A stretch of 18,552 nt of DNA from Caribbeanibacter sp964518305 (GTDB taxonomy: Bacteria; Gemmatimonadota; Gemmatimonadetes; Palauibacterales; Palauibacteraceae), in NCBI GenBank assembly GCA_964518305.1, contig CAZFDK010000051.1, positions 1-18,552 of the forward strand, given 5' to 3'. Both the position numbers and the translations under genes were made by a program. Numbering within the stretch: position 1 is the first letter of the stretch; every line of letters begins with the position of its first letter. This document shows positions 5,164 to 13,249 of the stretch, piece by piece. A model generated the notes under the pieces. It made no database searches, was not told the DNA's origin, and saw only the letters and a list, made by a program, of their open reading frames with translations.

Positions 5164-6933
5164 ATGAGCGACGGCGGGGAGAACAGCGGGCGGGGGGCGT
5201 CGGCCTCCGGCGGCGGGGCCGCGGACGTCGACGCCATCCAGGCCTCCGAGGAGGAGGGGCGCCGCTACCGGCTCGGCGTCTACCACCCCATCGACCCGGA
5301 CGAGCTGCCCGCGGCGCCGGAGGGAATCCGTTTCCCGAGACGCGGCTCGGGCCCCGCCTACCGGGTCCACGACGAGATGCCCCGGTGCCCGCGGCTGGCC
5401 CACCTGATCGGCCCCTCCATGATCGCCCTGGGCATGGGGCTCGGCGCGGGGGAGTTCCTGCTGTGGCCGAACATGGTGGCCGTCAACGGTTTCACCATCT
5501 GGTGGCTCATCTGGGTCGGAGTGCTGACCCAGTTCGTGGTGATCGGAGAGATCGAGCGGTGGACCATCACCACCGGCGAGTCGGTGTTCGGCGGCATGGC
5601 CCGCCTGGACGACTGGAGCTTCTGGCCCTGGTTCTTCCTGGCCGCCACGCTCATCAGCTTCTTCTGGCCGGGCTGGGCCTCCTCATCGGCCGAGTTCGCC
5701 TCGCAGATCATCGGCGCCGTCACCGGCACCAGCCTGGCGTGGCAGCCCATCGCCCTCGTCATGCTGGCCTTCATCTGGGTGGGGCTCGCCGGCTCGAAGA
5801 TCGTCTACAACGCCCTGGAGCGCTTCGAGATCGGCCTCATCATGGGCTTCTTCCCGCTGCTCCTGGCCGCCCTGGCCTTCGCCGGCCTGGCGCCGGAGCA
5901 CGTGCTGGAGCTGGTGAAGGGGACGGTCTCGGTGGGGAGCGCGCCGCGGGAGATGCTGGCCGGCGACCAGTTCCCCACCCTCCTCATCGCCGTGGCGTAC
6001 GCCGGCTCCGGCGGGACCCTGCTGCTGGCCCAGTCGCTGTGGCTCAGGGACAAGGGCTTCGGGATGGCCCGCTACCAGGGGCGGATCGCCGGCATCCGGG
6101 GGGAGAACGAGGAGATCGTGCACACGGGCATCGTCTTCGATCCCGAGGGCGACCGGACCATGCTGGAGCGGTTCCGCGCCTGGATGCGCACGGCCGAGCA
6201 GGAGCTTCTCGTCACCTTCGTCCTCCTCATCCTCCTCAGCCTGCTCATCACCACCCTCCTGGTGGCGGCCACGGTGGGCACGAACAACCCGGGGCTGGCG
6301 GGCGACCTCACGGGCATGGTCACCGAGGAGGCGCGGCTCCTGGAGGAGGCCGCCGGCACGTGGCTCAAGGTGGTCTTCCTGCTCGGCGGCTCCTTCGTGC
6401 TCTTCTCCACGCAGCTCGGCATCGTGGACACGGTCACCCGGATCACCGGGTCCATCTTCTACGAGCAGTACGGCGAGAGCACCCGGTTCTGGACGCTCAA
6501 GAAGACCTTCCTCTTCTTCCTCACCCTGCTGGTGGCCGCCTCCATGGCCATCGTCACCCTCTCCTGGACCGGCGGCGAGTCGGTGGAGTCGCTCCAGCCC
6601 AACTTCCTCGTGCTCATCGCCGGTCCCTTCACCATCGCCAGCATGTACGCCTTTGCGCTGGTGGTGGGCTACATGAACGTCCGGCGGCTGCCCGATCCCT
6701 TCCGGCCGCCGGGCTGGAAGCGGTGGGGCATGGTGTGGGCCGGCGTGCTGTGGGGCTGGTTCACCGCCGAGCAGATCAGCCGCACCATGCTGAACGTCAT
6801 GGACGCCCCGGAGGCGGTGGTGACCTCCATCACCATGCATCCGGTGCGGATCGGCTGGTACGGCCTGTGGGTGCTGTCGCTGGTGTGGTTCGCGTGGGCC
6901 ATCATCGCGCGGCCCGGGGCGGAGTACGAGTAG
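5164..6933 (+). CDS. Nramp-superfamily membrane transporter lacking the canonical metal-binding motifs
   Basis: This 589-residue protein has a soluble N-terminus of about 75 residues followed by about eleven hydrophobic segments. The first segment reads LIGPSMIALGMGLGAGEFLLWPNMVAVNGF (81-110), matching a subgroup usually annotated as Nramp family divalent metal transporter. Canonical Nramp proteins have DPGN in this segment and MPH in the sixth. Here the equivalents are GLGAGEF and AVAYAGSGGTLLLAQSLWLRDKG (276-298), so the usual metal ligands are absent and the substrate is uncertain. A polar cytoplasmic loop of about 45 residues (299-345) and another acidic loop (374-398) interrupt the membrane part. 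ATG 5164 is 16 bp after the lipoprotein stop, with only a weak GCGAG ribosome site, suggesting operon expression. The gene ends at a convergent boundary. Confidence 0.8.
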   Translation: MSDGGENSGRGASASGGGAADVDAIQASEEEGRRYRLGVYHPIDPDELPAAPEGIRFPRRGSGPAYRVHDEMPRCPRLAHLIGPSMIALGMGLGAGEFLLWPNMVAVNGFTIWWLIWVGVLTQFVVIGEIERWTITTGESVFGGMARLDDWSFWPWFFLAATLISFFWPGWASSSAEFASQIIGAVTGTSLAWQPIALVMLAFIWVGLAGSKIVYNALERFEIGLIMGFFPLLLAALAFAGLAPEHVLELVKGTVSVGSAPREMLAGDQFPTLLIAVAYAGSGGTLLLAQSLWLRDKGFGMARYQGRIAGIRGENEEIVHTGIVFDPEGDRTMLERFRAWMRTAEQELLVTFVLLILLSLLITTLLVAATVGTNNPGLAGDLTGMVTEEARLLEEAAGTWLKVVFLLGGSFVLFSTQLGIVDTVTRITGSIFYEQYGESTRFWTLKKTFLFFLTLLVAASMAIVTLSWTGGESVESLQPNFLVLIAGPFTIASMYAFALVVGYMNVRRLPDPFRPPGWKRWGMVWAGVLWGWFTAEQISRTMLNVMDAPEAVVTSITMHPVRIGWYGLWVLSLVWFAWAIIARPGAEYE

Positions 6934-6934
6934 C

Positions 6935-6981
6935 GGCCCCCTCGCGGTCGGGGCCGGGCGTCTCCGCGGAGACGCCCCGGC
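6935..6981. terminator. Two adjacent hairpins between convergent genes
   Basis: The first stem, GGCCCC (6935-6940) with GGGGCC (6950-6955), starts 2 bp after the transporter stop. The second is the dispersed palindrome (6959-6974) extended outwards by GCCGGG (6953-6958) against CCCCGGC (6975-6981) with one bulged C, giving about 14 pairs. The two share bases 6953-6955 and so compete. Their position between convergent genes suggests a bidirectional terminator; there is no T-tract. Confidence 0.55.
6959..6974. repeat. Dispersed 16-bp palindrome, exact non-coding copy
   Basis: This exact copy of CGTCTCCGCGGAGACG lies 25 bp after the transporter stop and is not in a gene. It shows that the repeat exists as a DNA element and not only as a VSAET peptide. 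Confidence 0.8.
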
Positions 6982-7031
6982 GTCCGGCTCACGGCAGATC
7001 CCGGCCGCCGCTCTCTCGCGTGCCGCCCTCC

Positions 7032-8945
7032 TCACTCGTTCCGGAGGAACGGCAGCACCACCGACGAGGGGTGGCGCGCCCCCCGATGGATTCCGATCCG
7101 CGGCGGCTCCTCGGGCCGGATGGCCCCGCCGAAGTTGGCCGTGTCCGCCCCGGTCACCGTGACCCGGATTCGCTCTCCCTCCTCGAAGCGGTTGGCCACC
7201 GGCTGCAGCGGAACCTCCAGCAGGACCGGCTCGCCCCGGGGCATGGGCTCCGCGTCGCGGCGGTAGGCCCGGTGCCAGGGCAGCCCCGCCGCGTCGTAGG
7301 GCGGCGTCGCCGTGGCCCGGTTCGAGGCGCGGAGCACCCCCTCGGTGAGGTACGTGGACGAGTCGTCCGGGCCGACCTCCTCCAGGTAGACGAAGAAGTC
7401 GCCGTCCCGATCGGTGGACTCCACCCACAGCCGGACGACGGGGTGGCCGGCCACGGTGCGGTTCCGCTCCAGGGGGGGCGTCGTGTAGGTGAAGCCCTTG
7501 CGGTCGTTGGAGGTCATGTCCGGGTAGGAGACCTCCTGCCCGCCGTCGCCGTACAGGTTGCTCCACCGGGAGGGCCTGCCGGTGCTGGCCGTGTAGTCGA
7601 AGCGCCCCGTGTCCGACGCCGACCGGCGCCCCGGCCCGTCGAAGGAGAGCCTCCCGTCGCTGACGGACTCGACTCCGCCGCCGGGCCCCGGGGCGAAGAA
7701 GAGGGTGTCCTCCTTCGCGGCGGGCGGGGGCCAGTCCGCCGCCGTCCTCCAGGCGCCGCCTCCGTCGCCTGCGTCATCGCCGTCGGCCCCCAGCACGTAG
7801 TAGTGGACCGGGTCCTCTCGGGTGATCCCGTTCTCCACGTCCCTGAGCCAGCGGTCGAACCACCGGAGGTGCTCGACGGGCACGTCCAGCTCGTCCCGCG
7901 TCTGGTGGAACCAGGGGCCCATGACGAGGCGGCGGGGCGCGTCCAGGTTCCGGTACCAGAGCGCGGTGCCCCGGGCGAGGCCGTCGAACCATCCCCCCAT
8001 GAGGTAGACCGCCACGTCCGACTCCCGTGCCCGGCGGGCCCACGTGTGGGGACTGCCGGTGAGCCAGGGCAGGGCCAGCTCCGGGCGCTGGCCGTCACGC
8101 TGGGGCAGCGAGCCGTACAGCTCGTACACGTTCAGATTGTTCCGGTGCTGCTCCAGGGCCCGCTCGAGCAGGGCACGCCCGCTGTCTCCCTGCACCGGCG
8201 CCGCGGGACGCTTCGTGTCCAGGGTCCGGGTGAGCCGGGACCAGCTCCGCATCAGGTCGGAGGCCAGGACTCCGCCGGGCCGGATCGACCGGTAGAGGTC
8301 CAGGAGCGCCTTCTCCGGGACCACCGCCTCCAGGTGGGGCGGAGCCTGCCCCGCCGCCAGGAGCTGGGTGATGCCCAGGTAGGAGCCCCCGAACATCCCG
8401 ATCTTCCCGTTCGACCACGGCCGGTCCGCCAGCCATTCCGTGACGTCGTACGCGTCCCGGGCCTCCGGCGGCGCGAAGAGGCCGCGGGCCGTGCCGAAGG
8501 AGGCGCCGGCGCCCCGCACGTCCACGGCCACCACGACGTAGCCGTGCCGGAGTAGCGCCTTCGGGGTCGGCATGGCGGCGATCGTCCGCACGCTACCGTC
8601 CTTCCGCACGTCGGCCCGGTGGTAGCGGTGGTACGTCCACACCACGGGCATCGGCTCCTCCACCGGCTCGCCGTCCACGGCCGGGCGCAGGATGTCGGCG
8701 GCCAGGCGGGTGCCGTCCCGGACGCGGATGTAGCGGGACTCCCTCACCCAGTCATCGTAGCGGGCCTCCGTGTATCCCCGGTACTGGCCCGGCTCCGACA
8801 CGCGCCCCGAATCGGGCGCCGACTCCTGGGCCGGAGCGGCGGCCGGGGCCAGGACAACAAGCCCCAGGCAGAGGACGACCGACGCCAGACGGCGCCGGCC
8901 CCCGACGTCAGGCTCCCTCTCACTCCGTGTGCTGCTCCCCGACAT
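7032..8945 (-). CDS. Secreted CocE/NonD-family (S15-type) alpha/beta hydrolase
   Basis: This 637-residue protein resembles the cocaine esterase / X-Pro dipeptidyl-peptidase S15 group, which hydrolyses esters, amides or Xaa-Pro peptides. A hydrophobic signal peptide (about 20-40, ending AAAPAQES) suggests export. The alpha/beta-hydrolase core begins near residue 70 (YIRVRDGTRLAADILRP). The nucleophile elbow is GGSYLG (Ser188) after WSNGKIGMF, the acid is GGWFDG (Asp321), and the base is MGPWFH (His347), so the triad is complete. The region from about 400 to the end is the jelly-roll domain typical of the family (PVVRLWVESTDRDGDFFVYLEEV, ERIRVTVTGADTANF). It lies 120 bp downstream of the metalloprotease gene on the same strand, consistent with shared use of extracellular peptides. 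The true substrate cannot be read from the sequence. No strong ribosome site precedes ATG 8945. Confidence 0.88.
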   Translation of the reverse strand: MSGSSTRSEREPDVGGRRRLASVVLCLGLVVLAPAAAPAQESAPDSGRVSEPGQYRGYTEARYDDWVRESRYIRVRDGTRLAADILRPAVDGEPVEEPMPVVWTYHRYHRADVRKDGSVRTIAAMPTPKALLRHGYVVVAVDVRGAGASFGTARGLFAPPEARDAYDVTEWLADRPWSNGKIGMFGGSYLGITQLLAAGQAPPHLEAVVPEKALLDLYRSIRPGGVLASDLMRSWSRLTRTLDTKRPAAPVQGDSGRALLERALEQHRNNLNVYELYGSLPQRDGQRPELALPWLTGSPHTWARRARESDVAVYLMGGWFDGLARGTALWYRNLDAPRRLVMGPWFHQTRDELDVPVEHLRWFDRWLRDVENGITREDPVHYYVLGADGDDAGDGGGAWRTAADWPPPAAKEDTLFFAPGPGGGVESVSDGRLSFDGPGRRSASDTGRFDYTASTGRPSRWSNLYGDGGQEVSYPDMTSNDRKGFTYTTPPLERNRTVAGHPVVRLWVESTDRDGDFFVYLEEVGPDDSSTYLTEGVLRASNRATATPPYDAAGLPWHRAYRRDAEPMPRGEPVLLEVPLQPVANRFEEGERIRVTVTGADTANFGGAIRPEEPPRIGIHRGARHPSSVVLPFLRNE

Positions 8946-9040
8946 GGATCCGACGTGTCTCCCGTGCTCCCGGTGTGCGACTCCTCCGGCTCGTGAGTCG
9001 CGCCGTACGGGAGGCGTCGGAGTTGCGTTTCAGAGGGATC

Positions 9041-9056
9041 CGTCTCCGCGGGGACG
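9041..9056. repeat. Dispersed palindrome, non-coding copy with one mismatch
   Basis: CGTCTCCGCGGGGACG differs at one base and lies 9 bp beyond the stop of the metalloprotease gene, in the 120-bp gap before the hydrolase gene. With the flanking C and G it forms a hairpin that could end or process the metalloprotease transcript. The rest of the gap holds nothing else I can identify. Confidence 0.65.
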
Positions 9057-9065
9057 GGCCTGCGC

Positions 9066-11684
9066 TCAGCCCCCGCCCTCCCCCGAGAGGATGGCGTCGA
9101 TCCGCTCCCGGGCGTCCTGCAGGTGGAGCCGCGTGGACCGATCGGCCACCTCCGACAGCCGGGCCTCGATCTCGCTGCGCACGTCCCGCAGCTCCCCGCG
9201 GGCGGCGGACCGGACGTCGTTCGGGTAGCTCGGCGGCTGCGGCCCGAAGCGGAAGGACCCGGGCCGGGAGACCACGCCGCCCGGCGCCTCCGTCTCCAGC
9301 TTCACGCTCATCAGCTCGATCCACGCCCGCTGCAGGTTGCGGCGGTAGGGCCCGATGGCCTCGCCGGCGTACAGCTCGGACCAGACGCCGCGGCGCACGG
9401 CCTCCAGCATCTCCATCAGGGTGTAGGGCTCGCCCTCGGCGCCGTCCACGGCGGCCTGCTCCACCAGCCGCCCCAGACGATCGTTCGAGAGGAGGCGCTC
9501 CAGCAGACTCACCTGCCGGGCGCGGACCCGGCCCACGGCACCCTCGTGCTCGATCAGGCGCAGCACCTCCGGCTCCAGCAGGAACTCCGGCGGATGGAAG
9601 GCGTGCTCGTTCAGGAAGCTCACCGCCTCCCGCTGCTCGGCCCGGGCCACGGGGTCGAAGACCGGCCCCTCCTGGCCGTAGTGCTTGTCGCGGTGTTCCA
9701 CCCCGCCCACGACCTGCACCACGTGGCCGAGCTCCGTGGCCCACTGGCCCACCAGGGCCCGGTACATCTCGGAGAGCTGCTCGTAGGAGTCGCCGGGATC
9801 CACCGTGGCCTCCAGGAGCAGGTCCGCGGTGCGCCGGATGTTCTGCATTCCATAGCGGGTCGCCTTCACCGGATCGGCGCCCAGGTCCTCGGTCTGGGCG
9901 CTCGGATCGTACGACCGGGCGTGGCCGAAGCGGAGCCAGGGGTTCTCGTCCTGCCGCCGCGCCCACTCGCGGAGCTGCTCCCGCTCTTCCTCGGGACCTC
10001 CGGGGATCGGCCGGTAGCCCCACTTCACGGCGAACCGGTCGTAGGGCCCGATCTTCGGGATCAGCCGCGCGCCGTCACCGGGCTGGGCCACGTAGTTCAT
10101 CCGCCCGTAGTCCATGATGGAGGCCTCGGTGCCGTACTCCTCGGTGAAGCTCTCGCTGCGGAGCGAGTCCACGGGATAGGTGGAGCTGGCCTTCATGTTG
10201 TGGTAGAAGCCCAGCGAGTGCCCCACCTCGTGCGCCGTCACGTACTGGACGAGCCGCCCCATGAGGGAGTCCGGCAGCGGCAGGTCCTGCGCCCGCTCGT
10301 CCAGGGGCGCCACCTGCGTGAAGTACCACTTCCGGAGCAGGGTCAGGACGTTGTGGTAGAGGAAGATGTCTGCCTCCAGGATCTCCCCGGAGCGCGGGTC
10401 GTGGACGTGCGGGCCCATGGCGTTGGCGATGGTCGAGGCCTGCCACCGGACCACCGAGTGGCGGGCGTCCTCGGGATGCCACTCCGGGTTCTCCGCCTCG
10501 GTGGGCGCCCGGCGGGCCACGATGGCGTTCTCGAAGCCGGCACGGCGGAAGGCGCCCTGCCAGGCCTCGATGCCCCGCTCGACCCACTTGCGCCACTTCG
10601 CCGGCGTGCCGCGCCCCACGTAGAAGACGATGGGCTCCACCGGCTCGCTCACGTCGGCGCCCGGGTCCTCCTTCTCCAGCCGCCACCGGTTGATCATCCG
10701 CCGCCGCGGCGCCCGGTGCTCGTCGATGCTGTAGTCGTACTGCCGCACTTCGAAGTAGCCCACGCGGTCGTCGGCCAGCCGCGGCTGCATCCTCTCCTCC
10801 GGCAGGCGGACCATGCTGTGATGCATGATCACGGACACGGTGCTCAGCGACCCGGTGCCGAAGACGGAGCCGGCTCCCGGAACGCCGGGTGCGGTGTCGG
10901 TGCGGAACGTGAGCAGGGCCTCCACCTCCAGGTTCCGCGGAAAGGCCAGCACCTCCTCCAGGAAGCTCCGGTCCCGGGCCAGCGAGCTGGCGCGGAGCCG
11001 CTTTCGCGGCGAGAATTCGGGCGGCGGCGAGGTGAACAGGTCGGTCACCTCCACCACCGGCGTGCTGTCCTCCGGCGAGAACGTCTCGATGTCGAAGGAC
11101 TGGAGGACGGGCTCGAAGCTGGCCTGTCGCACCGACTGGTACACGGGCTCGGTGCTGTCGGCGGTGATCTCGTAGGAGACGTTCCGGAGCAGGATCCTGT
11201 CCCCGCGCCGCTCCCAGCGGACCACGCGGGTGTGCGTCTTCTCCCCGCCGTAGCCGGTGCCCGTCTGCGCCTGAGCGATGCGCGACACCCAGAGGTAGAC
11301 CGGCCCCAGGCGGTCCTCGGGGATCTCGTAGTAGAGCTCCTCCTCCACCCGGTGGGTGATGAAGACGCCGGAGTCGGTGACCGCCTCCTCGGTGATCACC
11401 TCGTCGTAGGGCGTGAACTCCTGGTCCCCTTCCACCTGCGCCGTGTCCGCGGCGACGGTGTCGGCCTCCACGGTGTCGGTCTCCACGGTGTCTCCCGGGA
11501 GAGTGTCGTCGTGGGTCGTGTCCGCCGGGCTCCCCGTGGGCGTGGCCGCCGTCTCGCCGGGCGCGGGCGAGGGCTCCCCCGCGGCCCCGGCCGAGGTCGC
11601 GCAGGACGCCAGCCCGCCGAGTCCGGCCAGCAGGGACGCGGCGGCGAGCACGGTGACGGGGGTCGACGACGTTCTCGGTCTCAT
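9066..11684 (-). CDS. Lipoprotein zinc-dependent metalloprotease (DUF5117/DUF4953 type)
   Basis: This 872-residue exported protease has a lipoprotein signal (hydrophobic core 11-25, LASC, lipid-anchored Cys28). A low-complexity Thr/Asp/Glu linker follows (about 40-85, repeating DTVE/ADTV units). An N-terminal beta-rich domain of DUF5117 type spans about 90-330 (SGVFITHRVEEELYYEIPEDRLG). The catalytic part contains HEVGHSLGFYH (His485, Glu486, His489, His495), the metzincin zinc motif HExxHxxGxxH, followed by a Met-turn-like SIMDYGRMNY (Met524). The C-terminal 300 residues (DPVKATRYGMQNIRRTADLLLEAT) match the DUF4953-type domain seen in long members of this group. ATG 11684 has an AGGAG site 9 nt upstream. 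It lies 38 bp downstream of the decarboxylase gene on the same strand, so it may be the next gene of that operon. It probably degrades extracellular or periplasmic protein. Confidence 0.9.
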   Translation of the reverse strand: MRPRTSSTPVTVLAAASLLAGLGGLASCATSAGAAGEPSPAPGETAATPTGSPADTTHDDTLPGDTVETDTVEADTVAADTAQVEGDQEFTPYDEVITEEAVTDSGVFITHRVEEELYYEIPEDRLGPVYLWVSRIAQAQTGTGYGGEKTHTRVVRWERRGDRILLRNVSYEITADSTEPVYQSVRQASFEPVLQSFDIETFSPEDSTPVVEVTDLFTSPPPEFSPRKRLRASSLARDRSFLEEVLAFPRNLEVEALLTFRTDTAPGVPGAGSVFGTGSLSTVSVIMHHSMVRLPEERMQPRLADDRVGYFEVRQYDYSIDEHRAPRRRMINRWRLEKEDPGADVSEPVEPIVFYVGRGTPAKWRKWVERGIEAWQGAFRRAGFENAIVARRAPTEAENPEWHPEDARHSVVRWQASTIANAMGPHVHDPRSGEILEADIFLYHNVLTLLRKWYFTQVAPLDERAQDLPLPDSLMGRLVQYVTAHEVGHSLGFYHNMKASSTYPVDSLRSESFTEEYGTEASIMDYGRMNYVAQPGDGARLIPKIGPYDRFAVKWGYRPIPGGPEEEREQLREWARRQDENPWLRFGHARSYDPSAQTEDLGADPVKATRYGMQNIRRTADLLLEATVDPGDSYEQLSEMYRALVGQWATELGHVVQVVGGVEHRDKHYGQEGPVFDPVARAEQREAVSFLNEHAFHPPEFLLEPEVLRLIEHEGAVGRVRARQVSLLERLLSNDRLGRLVEQAAVDGAEGEPYTLMEMLEAVRRGVWSELYAGEAIGPYRRNLQRAWIELMSVKLETEAPGGVVSRPGSFRFGPQPPSYPNDVRSAARGELRDVRSEIEARLSEVADRSTRLHLQDARERIDAILSGEGGG

Positions 11685-11722
11685 TCGACGTTGCTCCTCG
11701 TTCGGATCGGATCGTCAGGTCG

Positions 11723-13249
11723 TCAGTAGATCTCGCGGCCGAGACGGACGACCTCGTCCAGGAGGTCGTCGACGTCGCCGGCCGTCGTTCGGTGGTTCAG
11801 GGGACAGAGCCGGATCACGTACCGGTCGTGCAGGCGGGTGGAGGAGACCATGAACGTGCCCTCCTCCTGCATCCGCTTCACGATTCTCTCGTTCCGGGCG
11901 TCGATCCGGTGGTCGTCCCGGGTCCGGGCGGCCAGGGGCGCGCCGTCGCTCTCCCCGGCCCGACCGGTCCCCCCGCCGGCTCCGTTCCCGGTCTCGTTTC
12001 CGTTCCCGCTTTCGGGCCCGGCCCATCGGAAGCAGACGACGCCCATGGAAGCCCGGGACATGAGCTCCAGCTCCGGCCGCTCCCGGACCTCCCGCTCGGC
12101 ATGCTCGGCCAGCCTCCGGGTGCGGTCGATCTCCCGGCGCACGGCGTCCAGGCCGTGGGTCTTGAGCGACATCCACACCCGGAGCGCCCGGGCCTCCCGG
12201 GTGAGCTGCACGCCGTAGTCGGCGAAGTTGACCTCGCCGCGCTCGGCCTCCACGTCCTTCAGGTAGTCCGGCAGGACGTGGAAGGCGTCGTACAGGGCCT
12301 CGCCGTCCCGGACCAGCAGGCAGCCGGTCTCGTAGCCGACGTACATCCACTTGTGCGGGTCCAGAACCAGGGAGTCGGCCCGCTCCATGCCCGACAGCCG
12401 TTCCCGACCCCAGCCGGTGACCGCGGCGGCGGCGCCGTACGCCCCGTCCACGTGCATCCAGAGCTCCCGGCGGCGGCAGAGGTCGGCCACCTCGTCCAGC
12501 GGGTCCACGGCGCCGGTGTTGGTGGTGCCGGCGCTGGCCACGACGCAGAAGGGCTCCAGCCCCCGCTCCCGGTCCCGGCGGACGGCCTGCTCCACGGTCT
12601 CCGGATCCAGGCGGTAGTCGTCGTCCGAGGGGAGCCTCCGGAGGCGCTCCTCCGGCACGCCCAGGATCCGGAGCGCCCGGTCCACGGCGGAGTGGGCCTG
12701 GTCGGAGGTATAGGCCACGCCCCGCCGGGGATCGGTGCCGAGCGCGTGCTCCCGCGCCGCGGCCAGGCCCATCAGGTTGGCCGCCGACCCGCCGCTGGTG
12801 AGCAGCCCGCGGGCCCGGCCGGGGTAGCCCACGGCCTCCTTGAGCCAGTCCAGCACGACCAGCTCCACCTGGCTCGGCCCCGGCGACTCGATCCAGGTGC
12901 CCTGGAAGAAGTTGCACCCGGCCACGAGCCAGTCGCCCAGCACGCTCCCGAAGGAGGGGGAGCTGGGGATGAAGGCCATGAAGCGCGCGTGGTTGGTGGC
13001 GCCGGCGAAGGGCTCCACGTCCTCCCAGAAGGAAGCCAGCGCGTCCTCCGCGTCGCCGCCCTCCTCGGGCACGGGCTCCCGGAGCCGCTCCTCCATCTCG
13101 TCCCGGCTCCCGGGCCGGTTGGCGGGACGGTCCCGGAGGTTCGCCCACCGCTCCACGATCCGGTCCACGACGCGGTGCCCCAGCTCCCGCATCCGCTCCA
13201 GCTCCGGGTCCAGCGGCTCGCCGTCTCCCTCGGGGCCGGCTCCGCTCAA
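11723..13249 (-). CDS. PLP-dependent group II amino-acid decarboxylase
   Basis: This belongs to the aromatic-amino-acid/glutamate decarboxylase fold family, which removes CO2 from an L-amino acid using pyridoxal phosphate. Visible motifs are TSGGSAANLMGLAAAR (151-166), SDQAHSAVDRA (His186 stacks on PLP in the family), ASAGTTNTGAVDPL (239-251), HVDGAYG (Asp268) and DPHKWMY (Lys300, the PLP Schiff-base lysine). The frame stays open far upstream, but homology begins near LDPELERM. I therefore place the start at TTG 13249-13247, which overlaps the stop of the preceding gene as TTGA and gives 508 residues, the normal family length. ATG 13192, just downstream, is an alternative. A Gly/Asn-rich insertion (about 411-434) sits in the C-terminal domain. 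The MAFIPSSPSFGS stretch resembles aromatic-amino-acid decarboxylases more than GadB, but I would not name a substrate. Confidence 0.88.
   Translation of the reverse strand: MSGAGPEGDGEPLDPELERMRELGHRVVDRIVERWANLRDRPANRPGSRDEMEERLREPVPEEGGDAEDALASFWEDVEPFAGATNHARFMAFIPSSPSFGSVLGDWLVAGCNFFQGTWIESPGPSQVELVVLDWLKEAVGYPGRARGLLTSGGSAANLMGLAAAREHALGTDPRRGVAYTSDQAHSAVDRALRILGVPEERLRRLPSDDDYRLDPETVEQAVRRDRERGLEPFCVVASAGTTNTGAVDPLDEVADLCRRRELWMHVDGAYGAAAAVTGWGRERLSGMERADSLVLDPHKWMYVGYETGCLLVRDGEALYDAFHVLPDYLKDVEAERGEVNFADYGVQLTREARALRVWMSLKTHGLDAVRREIDRTRRLAEHAEREVRERPELELMSRASMGVVCFRWAGPESGNGNETGNGAGGGTGRAGESDGAPLAARTRDDHRIDARNERIVKRMQEEGTFMVSSTRLHDRYVIRLCPLNHRTTAGDVDDLLDEVVRLGREIY

Noticed and set aside
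5385..8555. 1056-codon + strand ORF spanning the transporter gene and the antisense of the hydrolase gene
   Set aside because: Its translation is a Gly/Arg/Pro/His-rich shadow typical of high-GC DNA and has no recognisable domain. The genes on the other frame and strand have clear motifs.
9123..11729. 868-codon + strand ORF opposite the metalloprotease gene
   Set aside because: It is the antisense shadow of the HEVGHSLGFYH metalloprotease, with biased composition and no ribosome site or domain.
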